From Rhodopseudomonas palustris (lineage in GTDB: Bacteria > Pseudomonadota > Alphaproteobacteria > Rhizobiales > Xanthobacteraceae), in the NCBI RefSeq assembly GCF_003226555.1, contig NZ_QKQS01000023.1, positions 1,505,123 through 1,569,122 on the forward strand: 64,000 nucleotides of DNA. Reading direction: 5' to 3'. Below, piece by piece: positions 56,198 to 63,921 of this stretch. The translations under genes and the position numbers were made by a program. The notes beneath the pieces were generated by a model. It worked only from the letters and a program-made list of their open reading frames with translations, ran no database searches and was not told the origin of the DNA. Numbering within the stretch: the first letter of the stretch is position 1; each line of letters begins with the position of its first letter.

Positions 56198-56749
56198 ATG
56201 GCCGACACCTCGATCGAATGGACCGATGCGACTTGGAATCCAGTCGCGGGCTGCACGATCATCTCGCCCGGTTGCAGCAACTGCTACGCCATGAGGATGG
56301 CCGCCCGATTGGATGCGATGGGGCTGCCGAAGTACCGAGGATTGACGCGGCGGAGCGGGAGACGCGCAGTCTGGACAGGCGAGATCCGACTGGATGCCGT
56401 GGCGCTCTCCGTGCCCACGAAGTGGGCGCGGCCTCGCAAGGTCTTCGTGAATTCGATGTCGGACCTCTTTCACGAAGACGTTCCATTTCAGTTTGTCGAC
56501 CGAGTCTGGAAGGTGATGGAGGAAACGCCTCGTCACACTTACCAAATACTGACGAAGCGACCGGCCCGCATGTTGTCGTTCATGCATCGCAGGGAGGTCG
56601 GGACGCTTCCAAACGTTTGGCTTGGTACGAGCGTCGAGGATAGTCGGGTCTTGGACCGCCTGGATGCCATCCGCAATGTGCCAGCGATAGCGACGGGCGC
56701 ACAACTCGGGCTCACCGAGCCGCGAGAGCGATTGGCCGTGGCTGTTTGA
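56198..56749 (+). CDS. Truncated DUF5131 (phage Gp37/Gp68-like, radical-SAM-type) gene
   Basis: 183 residues from the ATG at 56198. The N-terminal two thirds match DUF5131: IEWTDATWNPVAGCTIISPG, the cysteine cluster C-x6-C-x2-C in GCTIISPGCSNCYAM, KVFVNSMSDLFHEDVPFQFV, TYQILTKRPARML and NVWLGTSVED. In the family the chain then continues through an FLSLEPLL-type motif and a glycine-rich C-terminal part (about 230-250 residues), but here it goes into unrelated sequence (IATGAQLGLTEPRERLAVAV) after residue about 162. Probably a 3'-truncated remnant. Codon use is less GC-biased than neighbours, suggesting transfer, likely from a phage or element. Confidence 0.75.
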   Translation: MADTSIEWTDATWNPVAGCTIISPGCSNCYAMRMAARLDAMGLPKYRGLTRRSGRRAVWTGEIRLDAVALSVPTKWARPRKVFVNSMSDLFHEDVPFQFVDRVWKVMEETPRHTYQILTKRPARMLSFMHRREVGTLPNVWLGTSVEDSRVLDRLDAIRNVPAIATGAQLGLTEPRERLAVAV

Positions 56750-56800
56750 CAGTGTGGATCGGAGAATGTGGAGATGCGGGGCGCCTGCCTCACTCACGGC

Positions 56801-56910
56801 GTCATCGCCCGACTTGATCGGGCGACCCATTATTCCAGAGCGCCTGTGGCGATGCGGTGCTTTGCTGCGAGCGCTTCGGGATACTGGATCCCCGCCTACG
56901 CGGGGATGAC
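56801..56910. repeat. Palindromic intergenic repeat (family R3)
   Basis: A 110-bp element bounded by GTCATCGCCCGACTTGATCG on the left and ATCCCCGCCTACGCGGGGAT followed by GAC on the right, with an internal TATTCCAGAG motif. This pattern is common between genes in Bradyrhizobiaceae. Only one copy in this window. Confidence 0.65.
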
Positions 56911-56953
56911 GGTTGAGGGTGGGGCGACGTTATCAGGTACAAACTATCCACGA

Positions 56954-57108
56954 GTCATTCCGGGGCGCGCAGCGAAGCTGCGTGAACCCGGAATCCATAG
57001 CCCCTGTGTTCGCGGTTACGTCGAGGCACCCGTTACTACGTCTTTGCCGCATCACTGATGCTGCGGCGTATGGATTCCGGGTTCGCGCTTCGCGCGCCCC
57101 GGAATGAC
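56954..57108. repeat. 155-bp palindromic repeat (family R2), left copy
   Basis: Begins GTCATTCCGGGG, ends CCCCGGAATGAC, and has inner arms GAATCCATA and TATGGATTCCGG. A second copy is at 58881-59033 with conserved ends and a diverged middle. The two flank the divergent SDR pair. Confidence 0.85.
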
Positions 57109-57130
57109 AAACGTGAGGATCATGTGATCC

Positions 57131-57907
57131 TCACGCATTCCTTGCCATCAACCCACCGTCGACCGGGATCACCGCGCCGGTGATGAACGAGGCCGCGGGC
57201 AGGCACAGGCTCAGCGTCATGTGGGCGACTTCTTCCGGGTCGCCGTAGCGGTGCAAAGCGGTGCGGCGTCTTGCGTACTTCTGCTTGTGATCGGCGCTGA
57301 TGCGGTCGGTCATGCCGGTGGTGATCGGGCCGGGGCAGATGCAGTTGACCGTGATGCCTTCGGGCCCGAGCTCGACCGCGAGCGAGCGCGTCAGGCCGGT
57401 GACGCCGGCTTTCGCCGCCGAATACGGGCTGTGCGGCGCGGTGGCGCCGAGCGCTTCGGTGGAGGCGATGTTGACGATGCGCGGGGACTGCGACTTGCGC
57501 AAATAGGGCAGCGCGGCGCGGATCACGCGCGGATGCGCGGTGAGCAGAATATTCAGCGCGCGCTCCCACACCGCGTCGTAATTCGCATCGTCGATCGGCA
57601 GCGCCGCCGAGATGCCGGCGTTGTTGATGACGATGTCGAGCCCGCCGAGCGTCTGCGCGATGTGTTCGACGCCGCTTCGGATCGCCTCGGCGTCGCCGAC
57701 ATCGAGCGCGAACGCGGTGGCATCGCCGCCGCGCGCCTTGATGGCGTCGGCGACCGGCTGCGCGCCGGCCAGCGTGACGTCGGTGACGGCGACGCGCGCG
57801 CCTTCGTCGGCGAACACATGCGCGGTGGCGCGGCCCATGCCGCTCGCAGCGCCCGTGACGAGAACGCGCAGGTCTTTGACGGAACGGCTGAGGGGCTTGT
57901 ACGACAT
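57131..57907 (-). CDS. SDR family oxidoreductase (short-chain dehydrogenase)
   Basis: 258 residues from the ATG at 57907, preceded by GGAGGAAACC. NAD(P) motif VTGAASGMGRATAHVF, NNAGISAALPI, catalytic Ser in IVNIASTEALG, Tyr-Lys in YSAAKAGVTGL, and the C-terminal GAVIPVDGG. The Asp after the second beta strand (VTDVTLAG) favours NAD+. Substrate unknown. Divergent from another SDR 140 bp away; the two may act in one pathway. Confidence 0.93.
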   Translation of the reverse strand: MSYKPLSRSVKDLRVLVTGAASGMGRATAHVFADEGARVAVTDVTLAGAQPVADAIKARGGDATAFALDVGDAEAIRSGVEHIAQTLGGLDIVINNAGISAALPIDDANYDAVWERALNILLTAHPRVIRAALPYLRKSQSPRIVNIASTEALGATAPHSPYSAAKAGVTGLTRSLAVELGPEGITVNCICPGPITTGMTDRISADHKQKYARRRTALHRYGDPEEVAHMTLSLCLPAASFITGAVIPVDGGLMARNA

Positions 57908-58047
57908 CGGTTTCCTCCGGTTGTTTCTTGTTGCGGAATGTGCGGCGCGCGGGGCGCGCGGTCTTCCGATTGACAAGGCTGACATCGATCGACACACAGG
58001 TCAAACGTCGCGCAGACGACGAACAACAAACAAACAGGAGGACGCGC

Positions 58048-58782
58048 GTGAGCGATCTCGATTTCAGCGGCAAGCAGGTTCTGGTGGTCGGCGGCTCGAG
58101 CGGCATCGGCAACGGCATCGCACAGGCGTTTCGCACCCGCGGCGCAGAAGTCTGCGTCACCGGCACGCGCGCGGCGCCATCGGACTACGCGCGCGAAGAC
58201 GGCAGCAACTTCGATGGGCTGACCTACGTCCAGCTCGACGTCGGCAAGGCGCAGGCGGTCGATGCGTTCGCGCCGCCGATTCAGAAGCTCGACGTGCTGG
58301 TGCTGGCGCAGGGCGCGGTGATCTATCGCCGCGGCGAGTTCGAGATGGACGGCTTCCGCCACGTCATGGAAGTCAACCTGATGAGCCTGATGGCCTGCGC
58401 GTCGAAATTCCACGCCCAGCTCAAAGCCTCGTCCGGCAAGCTGATCATCGTGTCGTCGACCGCGGCATTCCACGCCACCAAGGGCAACCCGGCCTACAAC
58501 GCCTCGAAGACCGGCGCTTACGGCCTGACCCGGACACTGGCGCAGGCCTGGGCCGAAGACGGCATCCGCGTCAACGGCATCGCGCCGGGCCTGGTCGATA
58601 CCAAGATGACCAAGGTCACCACCGACAATCCGAAGCGGCTCGCCGGCGCGATCGAAGGGATTCCGATGAAGCGCCTCGGCACCCCCGAAGACATGGCCGG
58701 GGCCGCGCTGTTCCTGGCCTCGCCGCTGTCGGCCTATGTGCTCGGCCAGACGCTGGTCGTCGACGGCGGGCTGATTTTGTAG
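58048..58782 (+). CDS. SDR family oxidoreductase
   Basis: 244 residues with a GTG start at 58048, supported by CAGGAGG. NAD(P) motif VVGGSSGIGNGIAQAF; then TGTRAAPSDYAREDG with a Thr/Arg turn that favours NADPH; LAQGAVIYRRGEFE (NAG replaced by AQG); catalytic Ser in IIVSSTAAFHATKG; YNASKTGAYGL; and the terminal GQTLVVDGGLIL. Substrate unknown. Its protein differs clearly from the divergent SDR, so they are not recent duplicates. Confidence 0.93.
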   Translation: MSDLDFSGKQVLVVGGSSGIGNGIAQAFRTRGAEVCVTGTRAAPSDYAREDGSNFDGLTYVQLDVGKAQAVDAFAPPIQKLDVLVLAQGAVIYRRGEFEMDGFRHVMEVNLMSLMACASKFHAQLKASSGKLIIVSSTAAFHATKGNPAYNASKTGAYGLTRTLAQAWAEDGIRVNGIAPGLVDTKMTKVTTDNPKRLAGAIEGIPMKRLGTPEDMAGAALFLASPLSAYVLGQTLVVDGGLIL

Positions 58783-58790
58783 CAGAGCCT

Positions 58791-58867
58791 GTAGGATGGG
58801 TTGAGCGGAGCGAAACCCATGCGGGACGCGCGTCAGGATGGGTTTCGCTGCGCTCGACCCATCCTAC
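58791..58867. repeat. Long inverted repeat (family R5)
   Basis: 30-bp arms (58791-58820 and 58838-58867) with only two mismatches and a 17-bp spacer; the arms start GTAGGATGGG and end CCCATCCTAC. A form frequent in Bradyrhizobiaceae genomes. It lies 9 bp past the SDR stop and may serve as terminator. Confidence 0.85.
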
Positions 58868-58880
58868 GAACTAACCAGTC

Positions 58881-59033
58881 GTCATTCCGGGGCACGCGCA
58901 AAGCGCGTGAGCCCGGAATCCATATCCGCCGAAGTGGCGGTTATGTCGCGACGTTTATGACTACGGCCTCGCGAAATCATGAACGCTGCGGCGTATGGAT
59001 TCCGGGCTCGCGCTGCGCGCGCCCCGGAATGAC
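58881..59033. repeat. 153-bp palindromic repeat (family R2), right copy
   Basis: Ends and inner arms match the copy at 56954-57108, including GCGGCGTATGGATTCCGGG near the right end; the middle is diverged. Same orientation as the left copy, though the element is largely palindromic. Confidence 0.85.
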
Positions 59034-59053
59034 CAACGACAGGGTCGTGCGCC

Positions 59054-60652
59054 TCAGCGGAAGATCGAGAAGAAGCCCGACGCGCTCGGCGGCGGGGCGC
59101 GGCGGCCCTGCTGCTGCTGGCCGCCGAAGCCGAAGAAGCCGGACGCGGTCGGCGGCGGCGGTGGCGGGGCGGAGCGGGCGACCCGGCGTTGTGGCTGCTG
59201 CGGCTGCGCGGCGGCGCTGCCCGACGAGCCGCTGCTGCTCGGCTTGGTGCTCGCCACCGGCACCTCCGGCTTCGGCGGTTCCTTCGGCGGCGGCGGCTCC
59301 TGGGCCTTTTCGATCGACACCTCGCGGCGCGGCCAGACATCGTCGTCGGCGCGGCCGGCGGGAGCGGACAGCGGTTCGCCCTTCACCAGCGTGCGCGCCA
59401 CCAGCGCATCGACCGGAGCGGGCTGGGTGCCGGGGCCGCCGAGCAGGCGGTCGGTCGAAACCGAGGAGGCAACCAGCGGCAGGATCGGACCGGCCACCGG
59501 GCGCGGCGCCGGGCCGCTCGGCGGCTTGGCCTCTTCGGGGCTCGCCGGCTCGGTCGGCAGCGCGATCGGGCCACTGCGCGCCGCCAGCAGCCGGGCGATC
59601 TCGCGCTCGACATAATGCGCCAGCTTGCGGGCGCCGGACTTAGTGAAATACACGCCGTCATAGGAGCGCAGCCGGCGGGTCTGGCCCTCGAAATCCGGTC
59701 CCTGCAGCACGTAGCGGCCGCCTTCGTCGACGAAGCCGTCCCAGACGTCCACATAGGTGATGCCGGCCTTGGCGGCGCCCTCGCGGAACAGCGCGTTCAG
59801 GAATTGCATGTCCGAGGTCGCCTTGGTGCCGCGCACCGCCGGCAGGCCGACCCAGAGGATCGGGACGTTCTTGGTCTTGAGGACGTTGATCAGCTCTTCG
59901 ATCTTCTTGGCGTACAGCTCCGACCAGCGATCATCGCGGAACTGGGCGACGCCGCCGGGGGCGCGCTTGCCCTTCTCGGTCATGATCCGCAGCGAATCGT
60001 CGTCGTCCTCGTCGTCGTCCGCCGCATTGTCGGCCGCCTTGTCGTCCGGCTTGGCTTCCTCACCGGGCTTGGCGGCCTTGTCGTCCTTCTTGTCCTTGTC
60101 GGGCGTCGCCTGCTCGCGGATCGGAATCCGGTCGGACAGGCCGAGCATCACCACGATCGCGTCCGGGTTCTCCTGGGCGATCACTTCCTTGGCGGCGCCG
60201 ACCCAGTCCGACGGCTCGCCCTTCGGGGCGTAGCGCAAAAGGCCCGAGATGGTCTTGAATTTGCGGACCACGCCCATTTCGGGCTGCTCGGTGTAGGCCT
60301 GCTCCAGGCCGTAGCCGAGCCAGTCGGCCATCGAGTCGCCGAGCACCAGCACGGTGCGGTCCGGCACGGTGTCGCGCTTCTCCGGCGCCGGCGCCTTGGA
60401 ATAGTCCTCGCGCGGCGCCGGCCGGCGCTGCGGCTGGTTCTGATGGAACGGCTGGAACACGTCGTTGCCGAACCAGCCGAAACCGCCGCCGCCGCGCTGC
60501 TGCTGGCGCTGCGGCGGGCCGCCGCCGAAATCGAAGAACTGCGCCGAGGCCGGCGCGGCGATGCCGACCAGCAGCACGCCGGCGACCGCCAGCACGGCCA
60601 GCGGGCCGCGCTCGGTGAAGACGCCAAAAAACGATCTCGGCTTGTCGGACAT
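59054..60652 (-). CDS. DUF459 SGNH-family hydrolase, exported
   Basis: 532 residues from the ATG at 60652; an upstream TTG at 60667 is in frame. Signal peptide (GPLAVLAVAGVLLVGIAAPA, SAQFF). The N-terminal mature part is Gly/Gln/Phe-rich (GGGGFGWFGNDVFQPF). SGNH block I Ser in VLVLGDSMADWLGYG, block with AIVVMLGLSDRIPI, and block V region SYDGVYFTKSGARKLAHYVE with His. An acidic stretch (DNAADDDEDDDDS) is inserted centrally. The C-terminus is Pro/Ser-rich and ends with two ASGFF units. DUF459 proteins are linked to envelope polysaccharide or peptidoglycan acyl-esters; substrate unknown. Confidence 0.88.
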   Translation of the reverse strand: MSDKPRSFFGVFTERGPLAVLAVAGVLLVGIAAPASAQFFDFGGGPPQRQQQRGGGGFGWFGNDVFQPFHQNQPQRRPAPREDYSKAPAPEKRDTVPDRTVLVLGDSMADWLGYGLEQAYTEQPEMGVVRKFKTISGLLRYAPKGEPSDWVGAAKEVIAQENPDAIVVMLGLSDRIPIREQATPDKDKKDDKAAKPGEEAKPDDKAADNAADDDEDDDDSLRIMTEKGKRAPGGVAQFRDDRWSELYAKKIEELINVLKTKNVPILWVGLPAVRGTKATSDMQFLNALFREGAAKAGITYVDVWDGFVDEGGRYVLQGPDFEGQTRRLRSYDGVYFTKSGARKLAHYVEREIARLLAARSGPIALPTEPASPEEAKPPSGPAPRPVAGPILPLVASSVSTDRLLGGPGTQPAPVDALVARTLVKGEPLSAPAGRADDDVWPRREVSIEKAQEPPPPKEPPKPEVPVASTKPSSSGSSGSAAAQPQQPQRRVARSAPPPPPPTASGFFGFGGQQQQGRRAPPPSASGFFSIFR

Positions 60653-60798
60653 ACGGATCTTGCGCAATCGCTACCGTTCGGAACGGGAGCTGATCCCTAT
60701 ACTAGCGGATTCGGGCCGCAACCGGGCAGCTTTCGCCCCGCTCCATAAGGCGAGCCCGGCCATCCCCGTCAAGGGGCGGCCGGGGTGCCCGAGGCCGC

Positions 60799-61719
60799 TC
60801 AAGCGGCGGAGCGGCCGGCAAGCAGCCGGGCGTCGAGGGTGGCGGCGAGCGGCGCGGAGACCGGCGTCATCGGCAGCCGCACCTCGGGGCTGTCGATCAG
60901 CCCGCGCCGCCACAGCGCGTATTTGATCGGCGCCGGCGACGGCTCGGCGAACAGCAGCTTCGGCAGGTCGGCGAGCCGTTGCCATTCGGTCGTCCCGCCG
61001 AGCCGGTCGCCGGCCTGCAGCCGCTGCATCATCGCGGCGAACGCCTCGGTTTCCAGATGTGCGGAGGCCAGGATCGCGCCGTCGCAGCCGCGGCTCAGCG
61101 CATCGAAAGCCAGCGCGTCCTCGCCGGTGAGCACCGCAAAGCCCGGCGGGCGCAGCCGCAGCAGCTCCGCGGTCTGGGCCGGATCGGCGCAGCAATCCTT
61201 GACGCCGACGATGTTGGCGCGCTCGGCGAGCCGCAGCATCGCCTCGTTGTGCAGATTGACGCCGGTGCGATACGGGATGTTGTAGATCAGGATCGGCCGC
61301 GCGGTGGCGTCCGCCGCGGCTTCGAAATGCAGCACCATCCCGTGCTGCGACGGGCGGGTGTAATACGGGCAGGCGATCAGCAGGCCGTCGACCGGCCAAC
61401 GCGCAGTCCGCGCCAGCGTCTTCACCAGCTTGCGCGTGTCGCTGCCGGACAGGCCGAGATACACCGGCAGCCTGCGGCCGCTCGCCGCCAATGCGTCGGC
61501 GGTCAGCATCACCAGGCGTTCGAGCTCGTCTTCATTCAGCGTCAGCCCTTCGCCGGTGGTGGCCCCCAGGATCAATCCGTCGAGCGGGGCGCGTGCATAG
61601 TGGGCGATCAGCCGGCGCAGCGATGCGGCGTCGAGCTCGCCGCCCCGAAACGGCGTGATCAGCGGCAGCCACAGCCCGCGCGGCGGCGTTTGGTCGGGTT
61701 GGTCGGTGCAGGTGTCCAT
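60799..61719 (-). CDS. Dihydrodipicolinate synthase family aldolase
   Basis: 306 residues. A TIM-barrel aldolase of the DapA/NAL superfamily: GATTGEGLTLNEDELERLVM (substrate carboxylate loop), CPYYTRPSQHGMVLHFEAAA, the Tyr in IYNIPYRTGVNL, the Schiff-base Lys in IVGVKDCCADPAQTAELL, and GCDGAILASAHLE. Catalytic Tyr and Lys are intact. The C-terminus is divergent from E. coli DapA. It may be the main DapA or a paralogue such as a pyruvate aldolase. A terminator-like hairpin 42-69 nt before the start suggests attenuation. Confidence 0.87.
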   Translation of the reverse strand: MDTCTDQPDQTPPRGLWLPLITPFRGGELDAASLRRLIAHYARAPLDGLILGATTGEGLTLNEDELERLVMLTADALAASGRRLPVYLGLSGSDTRKLVKTLARTARWPVDGLLIACPYYTRPSQHGMVLHFEAAADATARPILIYNIPYRTGVNLHNEAMLRLAERANIVGVKDCCADPAQTAELLRLRPPGFAVLTGEDALAFDALSRGCDGAILASAHLETEAFAAMMQRLQAGDRLGGTTEWQRLADLPKLLFAEPSPAPIKYALWRRGLIDSPEVRLPMTPVSAPLAATLDARLLAGRSAA

Positions 61720-61760
61720 CTTCGATCTCCTTGGGGCGGACCGGAAGACGGAGCAGCAAC

Positions 61761-61788
61761 AAAAAACCCCGTCGAAACCGGCGGGGTT
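61761..61788 (-). terminator. Intrinsic terminator in the dapA-like leader (probable attenuator)
   Basis: On the minus strand AACCCCG (arm 61782-61788) pairs with CGGGGTT (arm 61765-61771) around a 10-nt loop, followed by a T-run from the plus-strand A-run beginning at 61761. It is oriented into the dapA-like gene, whose start is at 61719, so it would stop transcription before the gene unless bypassed. The rest of 61720-62050 shows no gene I can support. Confidence 0.6.
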
Positions 61789-62050
61789 GGGTGCATGCGT
61801 GAAAGCGAAACTGATCTATCGCGCGCGCAAGCCACCGGCCCCTGAAGGAGCGCAGGCTTTCGATTTCGAGGCGGCGGCACGAACGATCATGCGGCGGAAG
61901 ATGCGGCGACAGGGCGCCGGCTGTCAAGCAGGGCGCTGGTGCCGACGCGTACCAAACAATGCCGTGAACGCCCGCGCCGCGCCGGCTCCGCCAGGAACCT
62001 CGCTCCGCCAGCTTCGTTCGCCCCTCTCAAGAACCCGGCGGAGCCACGCG

Positions 62051-62521
62051 ATGGCGCAAGACACATTCCCGACACGCCCCTACGGATTGGCCTCGACGGC
62101 GCGGATCGGCGCGCATCCGATCCACCCGATGCTGGTGCCGGTGCCGATCGCCTGTTTCGTCGGCACGCTGCTGACCGATATCGTTTACTGGCAGACGGCG
62201 GAAATGACCTGGTCGAATTTCTCCGCCTGGTTGATCAGCGTCGGCGTCGTGGTCGGCTGGCTGGCCGCGATCTTCGGCGCTGTCGACCTGCTGGCCAATC
62301 GCCGCATCCGCAATATCACCGCGGCGTGGATTCACGGCATCGGCAATCTGCTGGTGCTGGCGCTCGCCACCATCAACATGTTCGTCCACACCCACGACGC
62401 CTGGACCTCGGTGGTGCCGTGGGGGCTGACACTGTCGGCGCTGACGGTGCTGATCCTGCTGGTGACCGGCTGGATGGGCTGGGCGCTGGTGTATCGCTAT
62501 CGCGTCGGAGGCGCCCGATGA
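62051..62521 (+). CDS. DUF2231 family membrane protein
   Basis: 156 residues from the ATG at 62051. Four membrane helices with the motif ARIGAHPIHPMLVPVPIACFVG (two His-Pro steps, typical of DUF2231), then DIVYWQTAEMTW, helix GVVVGWLAAIFGAVDLLANR, HGIGNLLVLALATINMFVH and a last helix. The conserved His residues may bind heme or metal in the inner membrane, which is speculative. Overlaps the next gene by 4 bp (ATGA at 62518-62521). Confidence 0.88.
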   Translation: MAQDTFPTRPYGLASTARIGAHPIHPMLVPVPIACFVGTLLTDIVYWQTAEMTWSNFSAWLISVGVVVGWLAAIFGAVDLLANRRIRNITAAWIHGIGNLLVLALATINMFVHTHDAWTSVVPWGLTLSALTVLILLVTGWMGWALVYRYRVGGAR

Positions 62522-63918
62522 GCACGACCGGTTTCAAGCGCACCGCGACGCTGCTCGCCTGCGCATCGCTGCTGACGCTCGCCGGCTGCGGCGGCGAGGA
62601 CAATTTCGACGTCTCCAGCCAGATCGGGCCGAATCCAAAGCTGCCGGAGCCGCAGCAATATCTGTTTCCGCCGATGAAACTCGCCCCGATCGTCGGCTGG
62701 AAGGACGGCGAGAAGCCGGTCGTGCCGCAGGGTCTGCAGGTGACCGCGCTGGCCACCGGGCTGCAGCACCCGCGCTCGGTGTACACGCTGCCGAACGGCG
62801 ACGTGCTGATCGTCGAATCCAAGAAGCCGCCGGGCGAACCGGTGAAGCGGCCGAAGGACCTGGTGATGGGCTGGGTCGAATCCTTCGTCACCTCCGGCGG
62901 CGCCTCCAGCGAGCCGAGCAACCGCATCACCCTGGTGCGCGACACCAATCACGACGGCAAGCCGGAACTACGCACGACGTTTCTCGATCACCTCAACTCG
63001 CCGTTCGGCGTCGCGCTGGTCGGCAGCGATCTCTACGTCGCCGCCACCGATGCGATCCTGCACTACACCTATCACACCGGCGACACCAAGCTCACCGGGC
63101 CGGGCGAGGTGCTGACGCCGCTGCCGGGCGGGCCGATCGATCACCACTGGACCAAGAGCCTGGTCGCCAGCCGCGACGGCTCGCTGCTGTATGTCGGCGT
63201 CGGCTCCAATTCCAACATCACCGAGAACGGCATGGAAGCGGAGAAAAACCGTGCCGCGATCTGGGAGGTCAACCGCCAGACCGGGGCGTGGCGGCTCTTC
63301 GCCACCGGCCTGCGCAATCCCAACGGCCTCAGCCTCGAGCCCGAGACTGGCGCGCTGTGGGCGGTGGTCAATGAACGCGACGAACTCGGCCCCAATCTGG
63401 TGCCCGACTACATGACCTCGGTGAAGGACGGCGCGTTCTACGGCTGGCCGTACAGCTACTACGGCCAGCATGTCGATCCCCGGGTGCATCCGCAGCGGCC
63501 CGATCTAGTCGCCAAGGCGATCGCGCCGGACTACGCGCTGAGCTCGCACGTCGCCCCGCTCGGGATGGTGTTCGACACCGGCGATAATCTGCCGGCCAGA
63601 TATCGCGGCGGCGCGTTCGTCGGCGAACACGGCTCGTGGGACCGCCAGCACCTCAACGGCTACAAGGTGGTGTTCGTGCCGTTCGAAGGCGGCAAGCCGA
63701 ACGGCAAGGCCGAGGACGTCGTCACCGGCTTCCTGACCAAGGACGGTGAGGCCCACGGCCGCCCGGTCGGCCTCGCGTTGGATTCCACCGGCGCCCTGCT
63801 GATCGCCGACGACGTCGGTAACACCGTGTGGCGCGTCAGCGGCACCGCGCCGAAGACTGCGGCGGGAGAGGCGCCACAAAGTACAACGGGGGCAGTCTCC
63901 GGCGCATCGCCGCGCTGA
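62518..63918 (+). CDS. Sorbosone-dehydrogenase-like (PQQ-type sugar dehydrogenase) lipoprotein
   Basis: 466 residues. Lipoprotein signal LLACASLLTLAGC with Cys at about residue 22. Six-bladed beta-propeller of the soluble glucose/L-sorbosone dehydrogenase type: TGLQHPRSVYTLPNGDVLIV, DHLNSPFGVALVGSDLYVAA, SLLYVGVGSNSNITENGMEA, FATGLRNPNGLSLEPETGAL, FYGWPYSYYGQHVDPRVHPQ, GMVFDTGDNLPARYRGGAFV and the closing GRPVGLALDSTGALLIADDV. Presence of PQQ and the substrate cannot be read from sequence; related bacterial members include unproven oxidoreductases. Coupled with the DUF2231 membrane protein, so the pair may be a membrane-linked dehydrogenase system. Confidence 0.9.
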   Translation: MSTTGFKRTATLLACASLLTLAGCGGEDNFDVSSQIGPNPKLPEPQQYLFPPMKLAPIVGWKDGEKPVVPQGLQVTALATGLQHPRSVYTLPNGDVLIVESKKPPGEPVKRPKDLVMGWVESFVTSGGASSEPSNRITLVRDTNHDGKPELRTTFLDHLNSPFGVALVGSDLYVAATDAILHYTYHTGDTKLTGPGEVLTPLPGGPIDHHWTKSLVASRDGSLLYVGVGSNSNITENGMEAEKNRAAIWEVNRQTGAWRLFATGLRNPNGLSLEPETGALWAVVNERDELGPNLVPDYMTSVKDGAFYGWPYSYYGQHVDPRVHPQRPDLVAKAIAPDYALSSHVAPLGMVFDTGDNLPARYRGGAFVGEHGSWDRQHLNGYKVVFVPFEGGKPNGKAEDVVTGFLTKDGEAHGRPVGLALDSTGALLIADDVGNTVWRVSGTAPKTAAGEAPQSTTGAVSGASPR

Positions 63919-63921
63919 CAG

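Noticed and set aside
56801..59033. IS element or transposon ends
   Set aside because: The repeats are palindromic intergenic elements; no transposase gene lies between or beside them, and ends do not form a pair with target duplication that I can see.
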